A stretch of DNA of 64,000 nt from positions 56,547,075 to 56,611,074 of the forward strand of contig OU744725.1 in assembly GCA_916613615.1 (NCBI GenBank), in the 5' to 3' direction. The DNA is from Steromphala cineraria (lineage: Eukaryota; Mollusca; Gastropoda; Trochida; Trochidae). Positions 35,671 through 47,996 of this stretch are shown piece after piece. How positions within the stretch are numbered: the first letter of the stretch is position 1; each line of letters starts with the position of its first letter. The translations under genes were made by a program, and so were the position numbers. The notes under the pieces are model-generated. The model was not told the origin of the DNA, did no database searches, and was given only the letters and a program-made list of their open reading frames with translations.

Positions 35671-37065
35671 ATATTATTAAATGATGATGATAATAACAGA
35701 AGAGGACATACCTCGAATGTCTTTAAGAATGACTTGTGTTTCATAAAGAAAGTTCAAAGAATTGTGACTGGGTTCACTAAAAAAAAAAATTAATTCAGAA
35801 CTGGGAAATGAAAATCGTGAACAGAATTTACTGAATGTTTGTAACCATACAGGCTAAATCTGTTGTCACATAGGTTCGGTGTCTCTCCGAATTCTAATGT
35901 AACTTCTCTCTCACATTATTTCAAGAAATTTATCCTAAATTTTAAGGTTTTGTATTTTGATTGTACTTGAAGTGTGTGCCTTTAACCTTACGAAAACGAA
36001 AGTAAAGTTAAGTAAAAGCTAATAATGTCCATGATAGTGTGATAAATAATATTGGTATAACAAGTAAAAGCAGAAATTCTAGTGTCTCCAAACGTGTAAT
36101 CCCCTCATGCAATATGAATACATCATGTTGCAGCTTAAGCCTGTTATATTTTAGCAGCCAGTGGAGCCTTGGTGTCTGATCCGTTCTTTCTTTCATAAGA
36201 CATGTCATTGCATGCGGATCCCTTTGAGACATGGTTATGACGAGAAATGATACTTCCCATTAGCATGCAAAGTCTTTTTCATCAATTCTTATTTGTTTGT
36301 CGCAAGTGCCCTTTGGAAATCAATCAGAAATATTGAAGTTTCATAAGTAAATGTTATATACGAACTCAAAAGCTTAATTGAAATATTCAATATAAACATT
36401 GTAAGAAAGAAATCAGTACAATTACATTGCATTAATGCAAAGGAACAAATATGACTAGGTCTAAAGCTATTGATCACTAATGAAGGATTTTTTAGTGAAA
36501 AATACAAAATAGTGATTTCGAAATTTTGACCCCTGGTTATTTCAATACCCTGCCAAATAAGTTACTGCATCTTATCTTAAGATATGACATACGAATATGA
36601 TAACACAAACTGAATGTTAACTTATGTACTCAAATTTCAACATTATCCGTTTCGTTTTGGCATTGCTAGGATGCCACAAAAGACATTCAGAATTATATGA
36701 TATTTGCGCTAAAAACGCAGGTCAGTGAACAAACTTAAAATACCCAGCTGTATTCTGCCTAATATAATGTATGTATAATCTGCTATAACGATACTGTCTG
36801 TAGAAAAGGTTTCCGGCAAGAACTTCATGTAAGACGACACGAAATTTTCAAGGATCGTGTACATATGTTTATTAGAATAAAACCTACAAAGCGGCAAAGG
36901 TATTATGTATGTACTGTGTCTGAATATGCTATTTAATAGAATAAACATCATATACAGTTTAAATTTATCGTTACATTCACACATATATTCCAACATGTTT
37001 ATTGACTATTTGACTAAAATTGAATTCTCTATATAAAGTTATTTGTTGGTGTAGCCTGGGCAAGT

Positions 37066-37302
37066 GGCCGACAGCCGACAACCGACGATACAGTTCTATA
37101 TATAGCAATATATTTGTTGGTGTAGCCCGGGCAAGTGGCCGACAGCCGACAACCGACGATACAGTTCTATATATAGCAATATATTTGTTGTGTAGTCTGA
37201 GCAAGTGGCCGACAGCCGACGATCCGATAAAGCTCTATGAATGGCAATACATCTGTTGTGTATAGTCTAGGCGTAAAGCCGACAGCCGAAAGCCGACAAT
37301 AC
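37066..37302. repeat. Left subterminal array of the 15.2-kb element (4 units, ~71 bp)
   Basis: The motif GGCCGACAGCCGAC plus 'aaccgacgat' recurs at 37066, 37137, 37207 and (diverged) 37277, joined by 'atatatagcaatatatttgt'-like AT-rich linkers. The first two units are almost identical. It is mirrored at 51543-51773, suggesting transposase-binding sites. Confidence 0.9.
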
Positions 37303-38094
37303 ACTTCCAAATATAACAAAACATTTATTCTATATAGTCTGTGCAATTTTAGATATTAATTAATTTGATTAGCTGTGTTTTATATTTGACAATGTTCCAG
37401 TTTTGACGTTTGGAGTTATCTGCCCTTGACCGTCACGTTTGGCGTCAATGGGATTGTAGTGCAGTTACTTTGCGTTCTGGTGTTGCAGAGCACTGGGAGA
37501 AAGCATTTGATTTGAAAGAAAGTAGAGAATGATAAACAATATTGATATATAAAATTTGCCGAATTAAATGTGTCTTTATGCCATGAAGAAAATCACATCT
37601 TTTGGCCAGCGTACGGCTGTGCGGAGGCCTATTATGTTTGAGTGAATGAGCGAATTGAACAATATTTCAGTTATTATGCACGTGGCAATTAGCCATCAAA
37701 AAGAGAGTAGATAGATCAGGTATCAAAAGGATGAAGAAAAATACGAAAATATCGATATATATATTTAAGATTTTAGGTGTACCAGCGGAGTAAATTGTAT
37801 GAATAATTTGTAAGCAGAATTATTAAGTAAGATTTTGAGGTAACAGAACCATGACAATATTTATAAATCTAAAATCTAAATATATGTTTGTTCAGTATAT
37901 GTGTTAATTATACAAAATGACGGCTTCTAATTAGGCTTATAAATCATATTCTGGACCTAATGATTTATTTTGCGAATATAATAAGAGTCAGTTGTCTCTC
38001 GGTCTATGCGTCATTTATTGTTCGAAAATATATTTTCTTAAAACTAATCTTTGACAGGATCTGCCATTCCCCGTCACGAGTTGGTTATTGTTTA

Positions 38095-38240
38095 TAATAA
38101 TAATAATGGGTATTTATTAGGCGCACATTTCCATACACTAGTGCATGCTCAAGGTGGTCTAACCCGAGCTGACATATTTGTCGCTAGAAGGTAACCAACT
38201 ACACAACTCTTTTCCAGGTACCCATTTCCTGCTAGACCCA
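38095..38240 (-). mobile_element. SINE 3' fragment, inverted
   Basis: Read on the minus strand: 'gggtacctggaaaagagttg', then 'gaccaccttgagcatgcact', then 'gcgcctaataaatacccatt' and ATT repeats, a V/Deu-type SINE or partner LINE tail. Confidence 0.65.
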
Positions 38241-38906
38241 TATAATTCATAAAGTATAAACTAAGATCCTTGAAAAAAAGTTTGTTGAGGTTTTCACAAG
38301 GAGTCAATCTTTAAATTCATACGCGTTTGCCGTTACTTTACTCCCGATATGTCTACGCACGGCTAATTATCCCTAGCGAAATGTCATATAAAAATTGAAC
38401 TTAAGTCAAGTTGGTGTTTTCCTTTTTATCTAGCCGTCTTTTCAAGTTATATCTTGATTTGAAGTGACCGGCCATGTCCTACGGTAACCAAATACAAATC
38501 GGCGCAAACTGAAATTCCTATGACGTCACCGTAGGCTCTGTGACGTCATAGCCGCTCGTGACTATGACGTCATCACAATTGAACGAAAACCCGTCACATT
38601 CTACACGGCCGAAAGTTTTACGCGACGACAAAGTCATTTGTTGATCGATAATTTCTATACTTTCGGACAATTTGACTTCCTCATCAAACATTATTTGCAT
38701 CGCCACATATGAAAATTTGCAGATAGTAACAACATGGATTAAATTGAACATGTTTAGATTTAAAATCAGGGAAAACAACTTTTCAGTTGAATATAAGTTC
38801 ATAAATGAATGAAATAGTCCCGGCACAACGTTTAATTTGATTGGTTCACAACAACCAATCAAGAGACAGGAAAAGGTGTAACTCCCTATACTAGCTAGAG
38901 TCGTGC

Positions 38907-39912
38907 TTTTCCGTACACCCGAGGAAAGGAACACTTGTGTCGTTATTGCAAATTATATTAACCTTAGTATTTATAGAGTTAACAAAGCTGAATGTTCTAA
39001 AAATTAGATTCTGCTTTTAGTTTTAACCTGCGGCTTAATGTAATTTTTATATCAACGAATATATTAGATAGCATGTAATAAATCACTGTTCGAAAATTCC
39101 GCACACTTGGCTGGTAATTCCGTACACGACAGCTGCCTATTCCGTACACCTGTCGAAATATGTGATTATTTTATTTAAAAAACATAGATTGTTAAAGATA
39201 ACTGATCTAAACAAATCTTGAAGATGTATTTAACAATGTTTTGGTTTTTAAATATCTGACGAAACAGCAACGTTGTCTCAAACACATTTGTAAGATACTG
39301 TAAAGTATACCAACAGTGATGATTTATCACGTTTTCGTGATAACTGTAAACATAGAACTTCAGTGGCAATTTTTTGAAGCCACCCTTACTTAAAGTTTGA
39401 CTTTATTTGCGCTGCGAACAGAATCCCCATATATCACGTGCAACTAAAGAACATTTTCGCATCTTTGACAATCTCAACGCTTTATTTGTACGAGAACAAT
39501 TCAATCTGGACTAGGCTCTCAGACTAATAGATTGTTATTGACCTTTGTTTATTGCAGTTTTTATAAATATATCTTCAATTTAAATAATCATATTAGCAAT
39601 ATACACGAACAAGATCTATGCTATAAATTATCTCTTTCGGAATTGATACGAAAAGGCTAAAAAGGGAAACGTCATACATTTCGCATTTTTCTTTTAATAT
39701 CCTGTCTTTATTTTTTGTTGAAAAGCAAACAAAACTAATTCAAGGGGCAAAATTGGTAATAACATTTTAAAATGGAAGTTTTAAAAGTTTTATGGGTGAA
39801 ATCATTTTCTGCTCGGTGGCAGTGAGAGGGTTAAACCGAAAATCGGTGTACAGAATAACAAGGACCCTGAAAATTAACGCAGTAAATTAAGCTGCGTGCT
39901 ATTCCGTGCACT
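38907..39912. repeat. Dispersed ATTCCGTACAC phrase (six occurrences)
   Basis: TTCCGTACAC or a close variant occurs at 38910, 39098, 39119, 39140 and 39902, and inverted (GTGTACAGAAT) at 39846. No clear terminal inverted repeat is visible. The pattern resembles the phrase-repeating elements at 5991-7251 and 16229-16832. Confidence 0.5.
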
Positions 39913-40956
39913 TTTGTTAGGTCTTATTTTGTTTTTAAAATACAGTGTTTTGATTCAGGTAGGACTTTAGAATGTTTATCAAGTTCCAAACATACTATCC
40001 AAATGATTTTATTCTATATACAATTTCCTATTGATTAAGGAATGGTCCGAATAGCGTAAAGCTATGAATGACCTTGACTTACAATAACTATGAAGGTCAG
40101 GGTAAAAAATGGGCGTGTCCAACCTTATTCAACCAATCAACATTTTTATTAAATGTCTGACAGAAAATAAAAACCTAAGTAGGCATGTTTTCGAAAGTGT
40201 TTTGGCTTGGACGCGAATTATAGATATGATATAATTAACCAATGGAAACTTATTTGCATCTCTGATGAAATGACGCTCTTAAGATTCTTAATTTCATTTA
40301 TATCAGCAATTTTGATTAAATTTTAAATAAGTTTGAAGACTTGCTCTTGATTTTAGTTTCATTTTGTTATATGCAAAAGTGCATTTATATTCAAAATATT
40401 GGTAAAACTAGGAGAAGCGGCACTACACGGTTATTGAACGTTCAAGATTTATGAGGGAGGAGGAGATGGTTTCATGAGACGAAATTTTGTCGGGCTTTTA
40501 GTTTATCCTGAGTTTTGCAAGTGTATCCCACAACAATTCTTAATTACACCATAGAAATATTAAAATGATTTAATTCAACATAACACGTTTTCGTCATTCC
40601 TTATGTGTAACCTGATCCAACGGTTTAGAAAAGTTCATCATGAAATACTTCTGAATGTCTTAGTGTTATATTTTAGATATATTCTCTATCTAAAGTAACT
40701 TTATATGTAAAAGATCAAAACCGAGCAAAATGTTTTGTTTGGGCAAAGATATGTGGGCATACTTTCTCAAACAAAACCGAGGGGAGGTTTTGATGTAACA
40801 TATAAAACGAAGTCAAAAGTCTTGACATATATAAGCACTGATAGTATCGCACATTGGCAGCCAGTTATTGTTCACGAGCTGCCTGCACGTTGCTCGCAAT
40901 ACACACAATCACAAACCCCCGACATGACAGAACAAAATTACGATCAGTTTAGCTGC

Positions 40957-41030
40957 ATCCTCGGTGGCTCAAGCGATAAAGGCGCTGCGTGTCAACATAG
41001 AGGTACCTGGTTCGAATCCCACTCGAATCA
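40957..41030 (+). mobile_element. tRNA-derived SINE head
   Basis: A-box-like GGTGGCTCAAGCGAT and a perfect B-box GGTTCGAATCC sit 33 nt apart. The arms do not pair well enough for a functional tRNA, and no 3' SINE body is clear. It overlaps a chance 144-codon frame (40735-41169). Confidence 0.6.
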
Positions 41031-41280
41031 TACATCGATAATTTGTTCAAAAGTCACAATTTTACAGGTCCATTTGTATATTTCGAGAATTTCTATTTAC
41101 AAGGCCAATAGGGGAGAATTGTATAAGTTGTCCCCTGGATATTCACAAGGATCAGGGGCATTCTTTTGAAAATTCCAGGGAATATGCCCGGGATTTCCAT
41201 AGAATATCCCTTTGATATTGGGTATGGCCCTAAAAGATTTACCCGAAAAATGAATAACCTTCAACAACAACACAAATGGG

Positions 41281-41745
41281 TACGGGATAGCTCAGTCGGC
41301 AAGAGCGCCGGTCTCACGTCGCTGAGGTCGGGGGTTGAATTCAATCCAGGCCAAGGTGTAAAAACCTAGAGTTCTCCTCTGTTAAGTGTCACCCTGAAGC
41401 CCTCGTGTGTTGTGCAACAAAAACTGCTCACTTAAAAGATCCCACGAATTCATGTCAGTGGCTGAATTGTGGATACACGAACATGTGCATACATACGACG
41501 AGCTGTCGGTTATCAGCGTTCAGCAGTGTTAAACAAACTGCTGTGACTATGTGTCTCAGTTCACCCAGCTGTGAATGGTTACCCTGTGAGGCATAGAATG
41601 GTCCCTAACCTGAGCGCCACATACAGATGCCGGTTAAATACTCCCCAGGGAGTTGAATTGCAAAAATGATCGGACGGTGAAAGAATGACATTGACCAGGG
41701 GAAAGAACAAGCGCCTTCAGCATATATAATATTCATATATAATAA
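41281..41745 (+). mobile_element. tRNA-derived SINE, near full length
   Basis: The head has an A box (TAGCTCAGTCGG, 41288-41299) and a B-box-like GGGTTGAATTC (41332). The body contains 'cacccagctgtgaatggtta', a V/Deu-like core. The 3' part 'gatgccggttaaatactccc' and 'gatcggacggtgaaagaatg' ends in 'atattcatatataataataa'. The same 3' part recurs at 55525-55690, defining a family with two copies here. Confidence 0.8.
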
Positions 41746-43122
41746 TAACAAATATGGCGCCGGAGATTTTTATGATGTCCACTCGTATGAAACCTGTTGA
41801 AACGCAATTGTTCTACAGAAAAAAAATGCTTTATGAAATATGACTTTCATTTGTGTGGACTTTAATTGGTTCTTTTCAATATAAAAAGGCGTGACAAAAT
41901 TAATCTGTAACTGATCTCCACTTGTGTAAAGAAAACTCAAGTGTTCGATGCACAGGTATGTAAATGTGAACAAACGTTCGGTAGGCTACTATAATAATGA
42001 ATGAATACAATCCCTTCCAATTTCTCATGTCTGATAACATGTGTACAAACCTGTAACCTGTTGGTTTCAAGCCAAGTGAGCGAATCATCAGACCACGGAG
42101 CGAGTTGCTAGGATGATGTTATTCATGACCTTATGAATAAAGTTATTTAATCCTGAGTAGAAACATTACTCTGCATTATACTTTATATCATATTGACCAT
42201 TTAAAAAAATCATTGGTGCCAAATGTATATTGTGTTATTAAAGTTGTGTTTTCTGTTATCTGTGGTCACATCAACAATGTCCATGCAATCTGGACTATTG
42301 TGGTCTGGCTTGGAAATGTCAGCGGGATACACGTGCAGCATGAGCGGCTAAGGCCAATGCTGGGTACCCGAAATATTCCTTGTTTCTCAAATTTGATTCA
42401 ATAGACATAGGGGGCACTTTTTTGAAAAGCTTGAATTATTTTTTGGGGCACCAAAATCAAGATTGAAACATATATTTAATATAATATAATATTCAAAAAG
42501 TACATGGATTTTTTTCCGCTTATTATAGAAGCCACATTTCATGATTCTTGTCACTCTAAAGTGAAAGTAGAAAAAGCACTGCTCTCTGACCGGCAATATG
42601 GCACAAGCGTCAATGCTGAACGCGAAGCATCGGTAAGTTGTAACAGTGCAACCCATACATTAACATTGATTTTACAACGTAAATCCATATCTAGACTACT
42701 ATAATAGGTGCTAGTTCACTTATGAATTGAATATTTAAATACTAGAATCTAGTATACACTCACAATGCCAATGCTATGTGTTAGCAGTGATGGAATTGGT
42801 TATATCTGAAAGCCGAATTTGTGAATGAAATAGGAATGATTGCGATAATTATTTTACCGACGACCTACAGTTCACAGGTGGATAGTTATAACAACGATAA
42901 TGATTCTGTCCTTCCGTCCGTCTGTCCATCCTAAGATATTTTTCTGTCTGATTCCTGAAAATTTTTTCAAATTTTACTCATGTCTTCAACACAATTAGGA
43001 GAGGTGCAGGTCTTCACGTTTTTTTATTTAAGAATAAAATCCTGTATTGATTTAGCCATTTCAGAAATCTATTTTACAACGCATAGCATAGAAACAATTA
43101 AATAATAAATGGAGAGGTATTT

Positions 43123-46100
43123 CACAGGGGGTACTCGACTGTACAGGTAAAGCGGAAGTTGCACCTCTGCAACGTCCAATTCCTCACTGTACAGTGAAAA
43201 CAAAACAACCCCGACTCCACGTTCACGGTTAGTTCTAGTAATATTCACCTTCTGAGAGTTGAAACGTGTAAAATATGAAACTTTTAAGTATTTCTCTACA
43301 TATTTCTAAAGGCATAATTACGATAATGTTTCAATTCTTGTCATACTTGCCCATTTCAAGTGACTGCCCGTTCGAAGCTAATGTAGCGATCGCGAAATTG
43401 ACTGTTTAACTCATGTTGCGGACTATGTAGAGGTCATTTGATGATTGTTGTAACTTATACAGTAAAATAATGCGTATTCAAAGGCCCATGTGGTGTATCA
43501 ATGCTTATTTCATTACATTTAAAGAGAAACAAGACAAAATATAGACTGTACGCCCTGATGGACGTTGCACCGGCACTGTACGGGGAGTTACATATAATAA
43601 CAGTTATACTGTACGGGGAGTTGGTACGTTATGATACATGTCCCCAATACATTAAGGTGGACTTTGTTAACCAACCGATTTTCATGAAACTTTCAGGGAT
43701 TGTAGAGTATGACCTAACTTAGAAATGTACGAGCCAGATTTTCGATTTTGGTTTTTAGTTATCTCCCCTTAAAGTCAAAACTTCAAACCTTAATTTCTCG
43801 GTAACTTTCACCAAAATGTGGGCAACATCATTCTCCATCGCCTAAGCCCAAAGCAGTTTTCGGCCGTATAAATAGATTTGTTTCTATTTTCGAAAAACTG
43901 AAATTTTGGCGAAATTTCGCGGTTCAGACGGTACGCGTCTTTGAAAATCTTCTCCTCAGTAACGGTAGTACATACAGACGCATGCTATAGCTCATTTTAA
44001 AGCTGAGAGATTGCTTCACATCAATAGGTCATATCAAGATGTAATTTGTAGTGGTTTTTAAACTACAGCAGTTTCAAAAAGGATCTTTTGAAATAAAGGA
44101 TTTTCATGCGTCACGTTCAAAGGGACACTACTCGGTAAGGAAATGTCAAGAATTAAATCTGTTTGATGCATTCTGTTCTACAATGATAGTTCAACAAGTT
44201 CACTACAGGTCATTATTATATAAAAATATGTTGACAAAGAGATTTTTTATATTTTTCGGCGATTTTAACATTTTTCGAGGGTTATTTTACTTTGAGAATT
44301 TTAGTTTGACAGATAGAAATTTTATCGTTGATGTTTTGTGAAGCAGATGTGATGAGTAGACAGAAAAAAATATCAACAAGTCAGGATAATTTTTTTTCTG
44401 TCCATGACCAGTCCTTGAATATTGCGATTTTTGGCACATTTCAAAATTCCACAGTTTCTTTATTAAGTAAGATATCTTTAAATTGCATTTTTACATGCGC
44501 TATTCCAAGCACAACCTTTGCTATGTTGCACTTTATCAGGAAAATGTTGATAATTAAGGAGCTAGACAGACCAACATGAAGTAGGGGTCTAAAACTAATC
44601 AAATTTCGGTGTTTTCAAGTTCCAAAGTTCATTACTTCATTACTATTTAAGTTATCAAAACAAAACATACATCTTTGTATGTGGATAAACAAGACCAACA
44701 TTGTTTCTGATATACCTTATGAGTGAAATATCAATAGTTAAAGTGTTAGGTTTCATTACATTATACAGGCGTCTGAAACAGTCAACTTTAAATTACAGCC
44801 TTTAATCACATGTATCTGGCAAACGGTGATAGATAATTCAACCAAATTTGTTTCTGCTTCTAGGAATAATATTCTCTGAAGAATGATGTCATAGCTGACA
44901 TTGGCCAACATGGTGAATTTTTCTGAAAAGTCTTTAACACTGAATATCAAGTGCAATATGGTCATGTTGATAATGTATTAGTTACTGTTTACCTTTTAGA
45001 CAAAACGTCATGTGAAGGTCAAACACTGTGTGAAGGTCAAACAGGAATCTTTACCTAAGTATTGACGCGTCAATCCTAGTTGAATTTGGACTTATTTTTC
45101 ATCAGAGTTTCTCATTAAACTGACTTAGTTTCATATTAAAATAAACATCTCAGCGTTTATGGTTATATTAGATGAGTAACATTACAAGATAATATCCCTG
45201 GTGGGAGGGTATTATCTGGGGATGGAGGGCCTTATAAACGTAAGTAGGGCCCTCATGTCAGGGTATTATCTGAGCTTATGAGGCCCTCTCATACGCATGA
45301 GGGAAGTTACACGGGGATAAAGACTTAAGAAAACAAGTATTAAAACTACCCTGAAGTATATAATTGCACATAACAGTTTAATGTAGCAATATTTTTCTTT
45401 CGAAAATGTATTAACATCATAGCATTTATTGTCGCATAACTTTATAAATAAAAGTAGTTTTCAATTTTATATGAACACATTCACCATTATCCGCCCGAAA
45501 CTATTATGCATGTAAATTCTGAACAGTGATTGATTGATTTCGTTGGGACTTAGTGCCGCTTGAGCAATATTACAGCCATTAGTGGCGTGTGGATTTAAAT
45601 GCAATCCTTCTTTTATAAACATATGACAGTTCTCGGTTACTCTGTAAATGCGCAACTTCCCGTACAGTCAGCATCCGAGACAGACGCAACGTCCCTTCAG
45701 CGTACAGTTTAATTTTAGTCGAAATATTTGGCCGAAACAGTCAGAAATACTTGATTGGGCATTTATATAACGATATCCACATTCTATCAACATATGAAAG
45801 GTTAATTTGAATGACTCCGTTCATCTAAATTGCTGTGATTGGCAAATTTAGACATATTTTCGTTAGGCTTTCGAACACGATCTCAAGGACAGCTGAAAAT
45901 CATCATTATACAGAGACCGAAGTTATGTTACATTATAATTGCAGTAGTTTACAAAGCAGTAAAGCTTTATCGGTCCACCAAGACAGTTTAAATCTGTTAT
46001 AAACAACGTATTAACTAGAACTAACCGTGAACGTGGAGTCGGGGTTGTTTTGTTTTCACTGTACAGTGAGGAATTGGACGTTGCAGAGGTGTAACTTCCG

Positions 46101-46130
46101 CTTTGCCTGTACAGTCGAGTACCCCCTGTG
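43123..46130. mobile_element. 3.0-kb TIR element, 117-bp termini, TATTT TSD
   Basis: CACAGGGGGTACTCGACTGT at 43123 and the next ~100 bp to 'ggttagttctagt' are repeated inverted at 46014-46130 with only two mismatches. TATTT flanks both sides (43118-43122 and 46131-46135). The interior has no recognisable transposase; frames at 43501-43722, 44051-44341 and 44328-44579 show no domain. CAC termini with a 5-bp duplication suggest a Transib/CMC-like relative, unproven. Highly similar arms mean a young insertion into the 15.2-kb element. Confidence 0.92.
45527..45590 (-). repeat. Inverted copy of the GCCGCTAATGGC mini-element
   Basis: On the minus strand: 'gccactaatggctgtaatat', then 'tgctcaagcggcactaagt', then a tail diverged to an ATCA repeat. 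No clear target duplication. Confidence 0.7.
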
Positions 46131-46261
46131 TATTTATCAAGGCGGCAATATTCCTGTTTACCAATCCATTCATTTCATCGAATAAATATTGTGACGTTTA
46201 AACCATACAAATAATTCAAGAACCCTTTAAAAGTTTGTACCCCCTCCCACTCCAAAACCCC

Positions 46262-46360
46262 CGACCCCCCCCCCCCCCCCCCCCCTCCCCACTCCCACTC
46301 CAAAACCCCCGACCCCCCCCCCCCCCCCCTTGTAGATTTTGAAATCTTGTACCCCCCCCA
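46262..46360. repeat. Poly-C runs in a short tandem duplication
   Basis: 'ccactccaaaacccccga' followed by a long C run is repeated twice, with C tracts of about 18-20 nt, then a shorter run at about 46351. It could form an i-motif (C strand) or G-quadruplex (G strand). The 67-codon glycine-rich frame here is an artefact. Confidence 0.85.
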
Positions 46361-46427
46361 ACTTTTGAACCGTTCCTACGCCTATGATAGAAATTACACA
46401 CCTCAGTTGGATTTATCATATTTTTTT

Positions 46428-47626
46428 ATAAACTGAATACCAAAAGAAACTTTGCAATTTTAAAATTGAAATTTCGAAAACGATCTCATATTTACATTTA
46501 CATTTAAGGTGGCAATGAAATAGTTGAAACCCACACTTTCAAGTTGAAAACTTTTAATTGAGCAATATTCATGCATTTTTGCAGAAATGGCAAAAATGTC
46601 ATAATCATGTGAGGTTTCTGCTGAAACCAATTGACGTGACGAAAAAGTTTGATAACTGTTCATAATGAATGTTTGTCACTCCAAAAGTGAAAAAAAAACA
46701 CCTTAAAAGCAGTAAACGTTAAAGCAAAAATATCGCAAATCCCCTCTGAAATTTACAAAATTGATCAAAAACAGCCCTTTTTACAAGAATCGGTAGTGTT
46801 CCTTCATTTCTAATGGTAACTTGATCCGGCTATACAGACATGTTGTGAGGATTGCTGACAACCCTGAAGCACAAAAAACAGTTGTTTTTTCACCGCATGA
46901 GAGCCGATATCTGTGACGTTAGACCACCGCCAACGTTTTCTCTTAGTGACGTCAGAGATAGCAAACATCAAAGGTCGGCATGTTGTTATGTTCTCGTGCA
47001 CTTTATGAACTTGGACAGATCTAATCAGAGCTCATCGACTGCTAAGTTGACAGCTATTGGTCACTAAACATCGAAACATGGCAATTTCATTCGAAGTTAT
47101 AACGTCAGAATTGGCATGCAATAACATGATTTAATTGCGATTGTTGAGCTCTAAAGGCTAGTTACCATTTGTACGACTCAAAGATGTGTCAATATGACAA
47201 GTAAGACTTGTGTCCACACATTCCCATTTATGGAAAAGCTTCGATGCAGACAAAATGTAAAGTTGAACCTGTTGGCAGCAAACGTATTTTGACGTTTGAC
47301 CTTTTTGGTTACTCATGGCAGATTTGGAACTTATAACACTCGGGCTGCTCAAACCTGGTACTTAAGTAGCACATTTTAGTACTTTAACGAAATTATTGCG
47401 AAAACATCATTTCAACGAACGTCTGAACAACCAAAATTTTGACCCCTGACCACTTCAGATCAAATAAGTGCAAAACTGGGTTTCCCACCTTTAATTTGGA
47501 TTCGCTGGTTGTTTAAACAAATGATTGATTATTAAGAGGTACTTTGTTTTAAATTTCTATCGTTTTTCATTCTTCAATCAGAATCATTACAAAATGGTGC
47601 AAAGTTTCTTTTGGTATTCAGTTTAT
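46428..47626. mobile_element. 1.2-kb TIR element with 29-bp termini
   Basis: ATAAACTGAATACCAAAAGA and 'aactttgca' at 46428 are repeated exactly in inverted form ending at 47626. No coding sequence was recognised and no convincing target duplication beyond AT-rich flanks. Confidence 0.75.
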
Positions 47627-47752
47627 TTCACTTTCAAATATTTATTGTTTCACAGCTTACATTAAAACTTACAAGTGCGGGAGATACTTCATTATTCAAA
47701 TTAGAGATTTGCCTCAGTCACACGTTAGTTTTTACTACGTTCTACCCTGTTT

Positions 47753-47949
47753 TATAGGGGCAGAGGCACGTTTTTCGATAATTTTATATTTTGAATATTT
47801 CACTTATAATTGTAAGTTATTGCTGAATGCTTTATATTGACCGTGTCAACAACCTCATTACACAAGTCAATCACCCATAGTCACTGGATAAAATATGAGG
47901 ATTCAGATAAAATCTATTTGGCGGCCATTTTTTCTGAACATCTTCAATT
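47753..47949 (-). mobile_element. MITE-A copy 9 (truncated)
   Basis: It begins AGGGGCAGAGGCACGTTTTT and continues in inverted orientation through the 'ggcggccattttttctgaac' segment, then breaks off about 50 bp before the next copy. Confidence 0.85.
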
Positions 47950-47996
47950 GAAACGGTCAAAGTGCGGCAATTCTGTTCGAGGTACGGTAATCCCGT

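Larger units (their letters stand above)
32373..36814. repeat. Segmental duplication, copy 1 (left part)
   Basis: Collinear with 56425-62654, sharing landmarks such as 'atggcttaacgttggtctgg'-like, 'cttcacgatgtgatcagg' and 'aacggcaaacgaggaccaat'. Identity by eye is roughly 90-95% in the left two thirds and about 98% from 36240 on. Copy 1 has extra DNA at about 33363-34382 and 34908-35190. It lacks the MITE-B/Helitron/LINE nest of copy 2: the empty site AGGTTCGGT lies at 35872-35880. The duplicate resumes at 52045-52552 after the 15.2-kb element. Confidence 0.92.

Noticed and set aside
36977..37265. Frames on both strands in the subterminal array
   Set aside because: Both come from the 71-bp subterminal repeats (ADNRRYS/VGCRPLARAT-type repeats) and are not genes.
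38518..38934. 138-codon minus-strand frame inside the 15.2-kb element
   Set aside because: It is the longest frame that could be a cargo gene, but I find no domain, signal or repeat family and no splice context; left unannotated.
40735..41169. 144-codon plus-strand frame
   Set aside because: It runs through the tRNA-derived SINE head at 40957-41030, so its C-terminal half is SINE sequence.
41281..41355. Possible functional tRNA gene
   Set aside because: A and B boxes are present, but acceptor and T arms do not pair properly and a SINE body follows.
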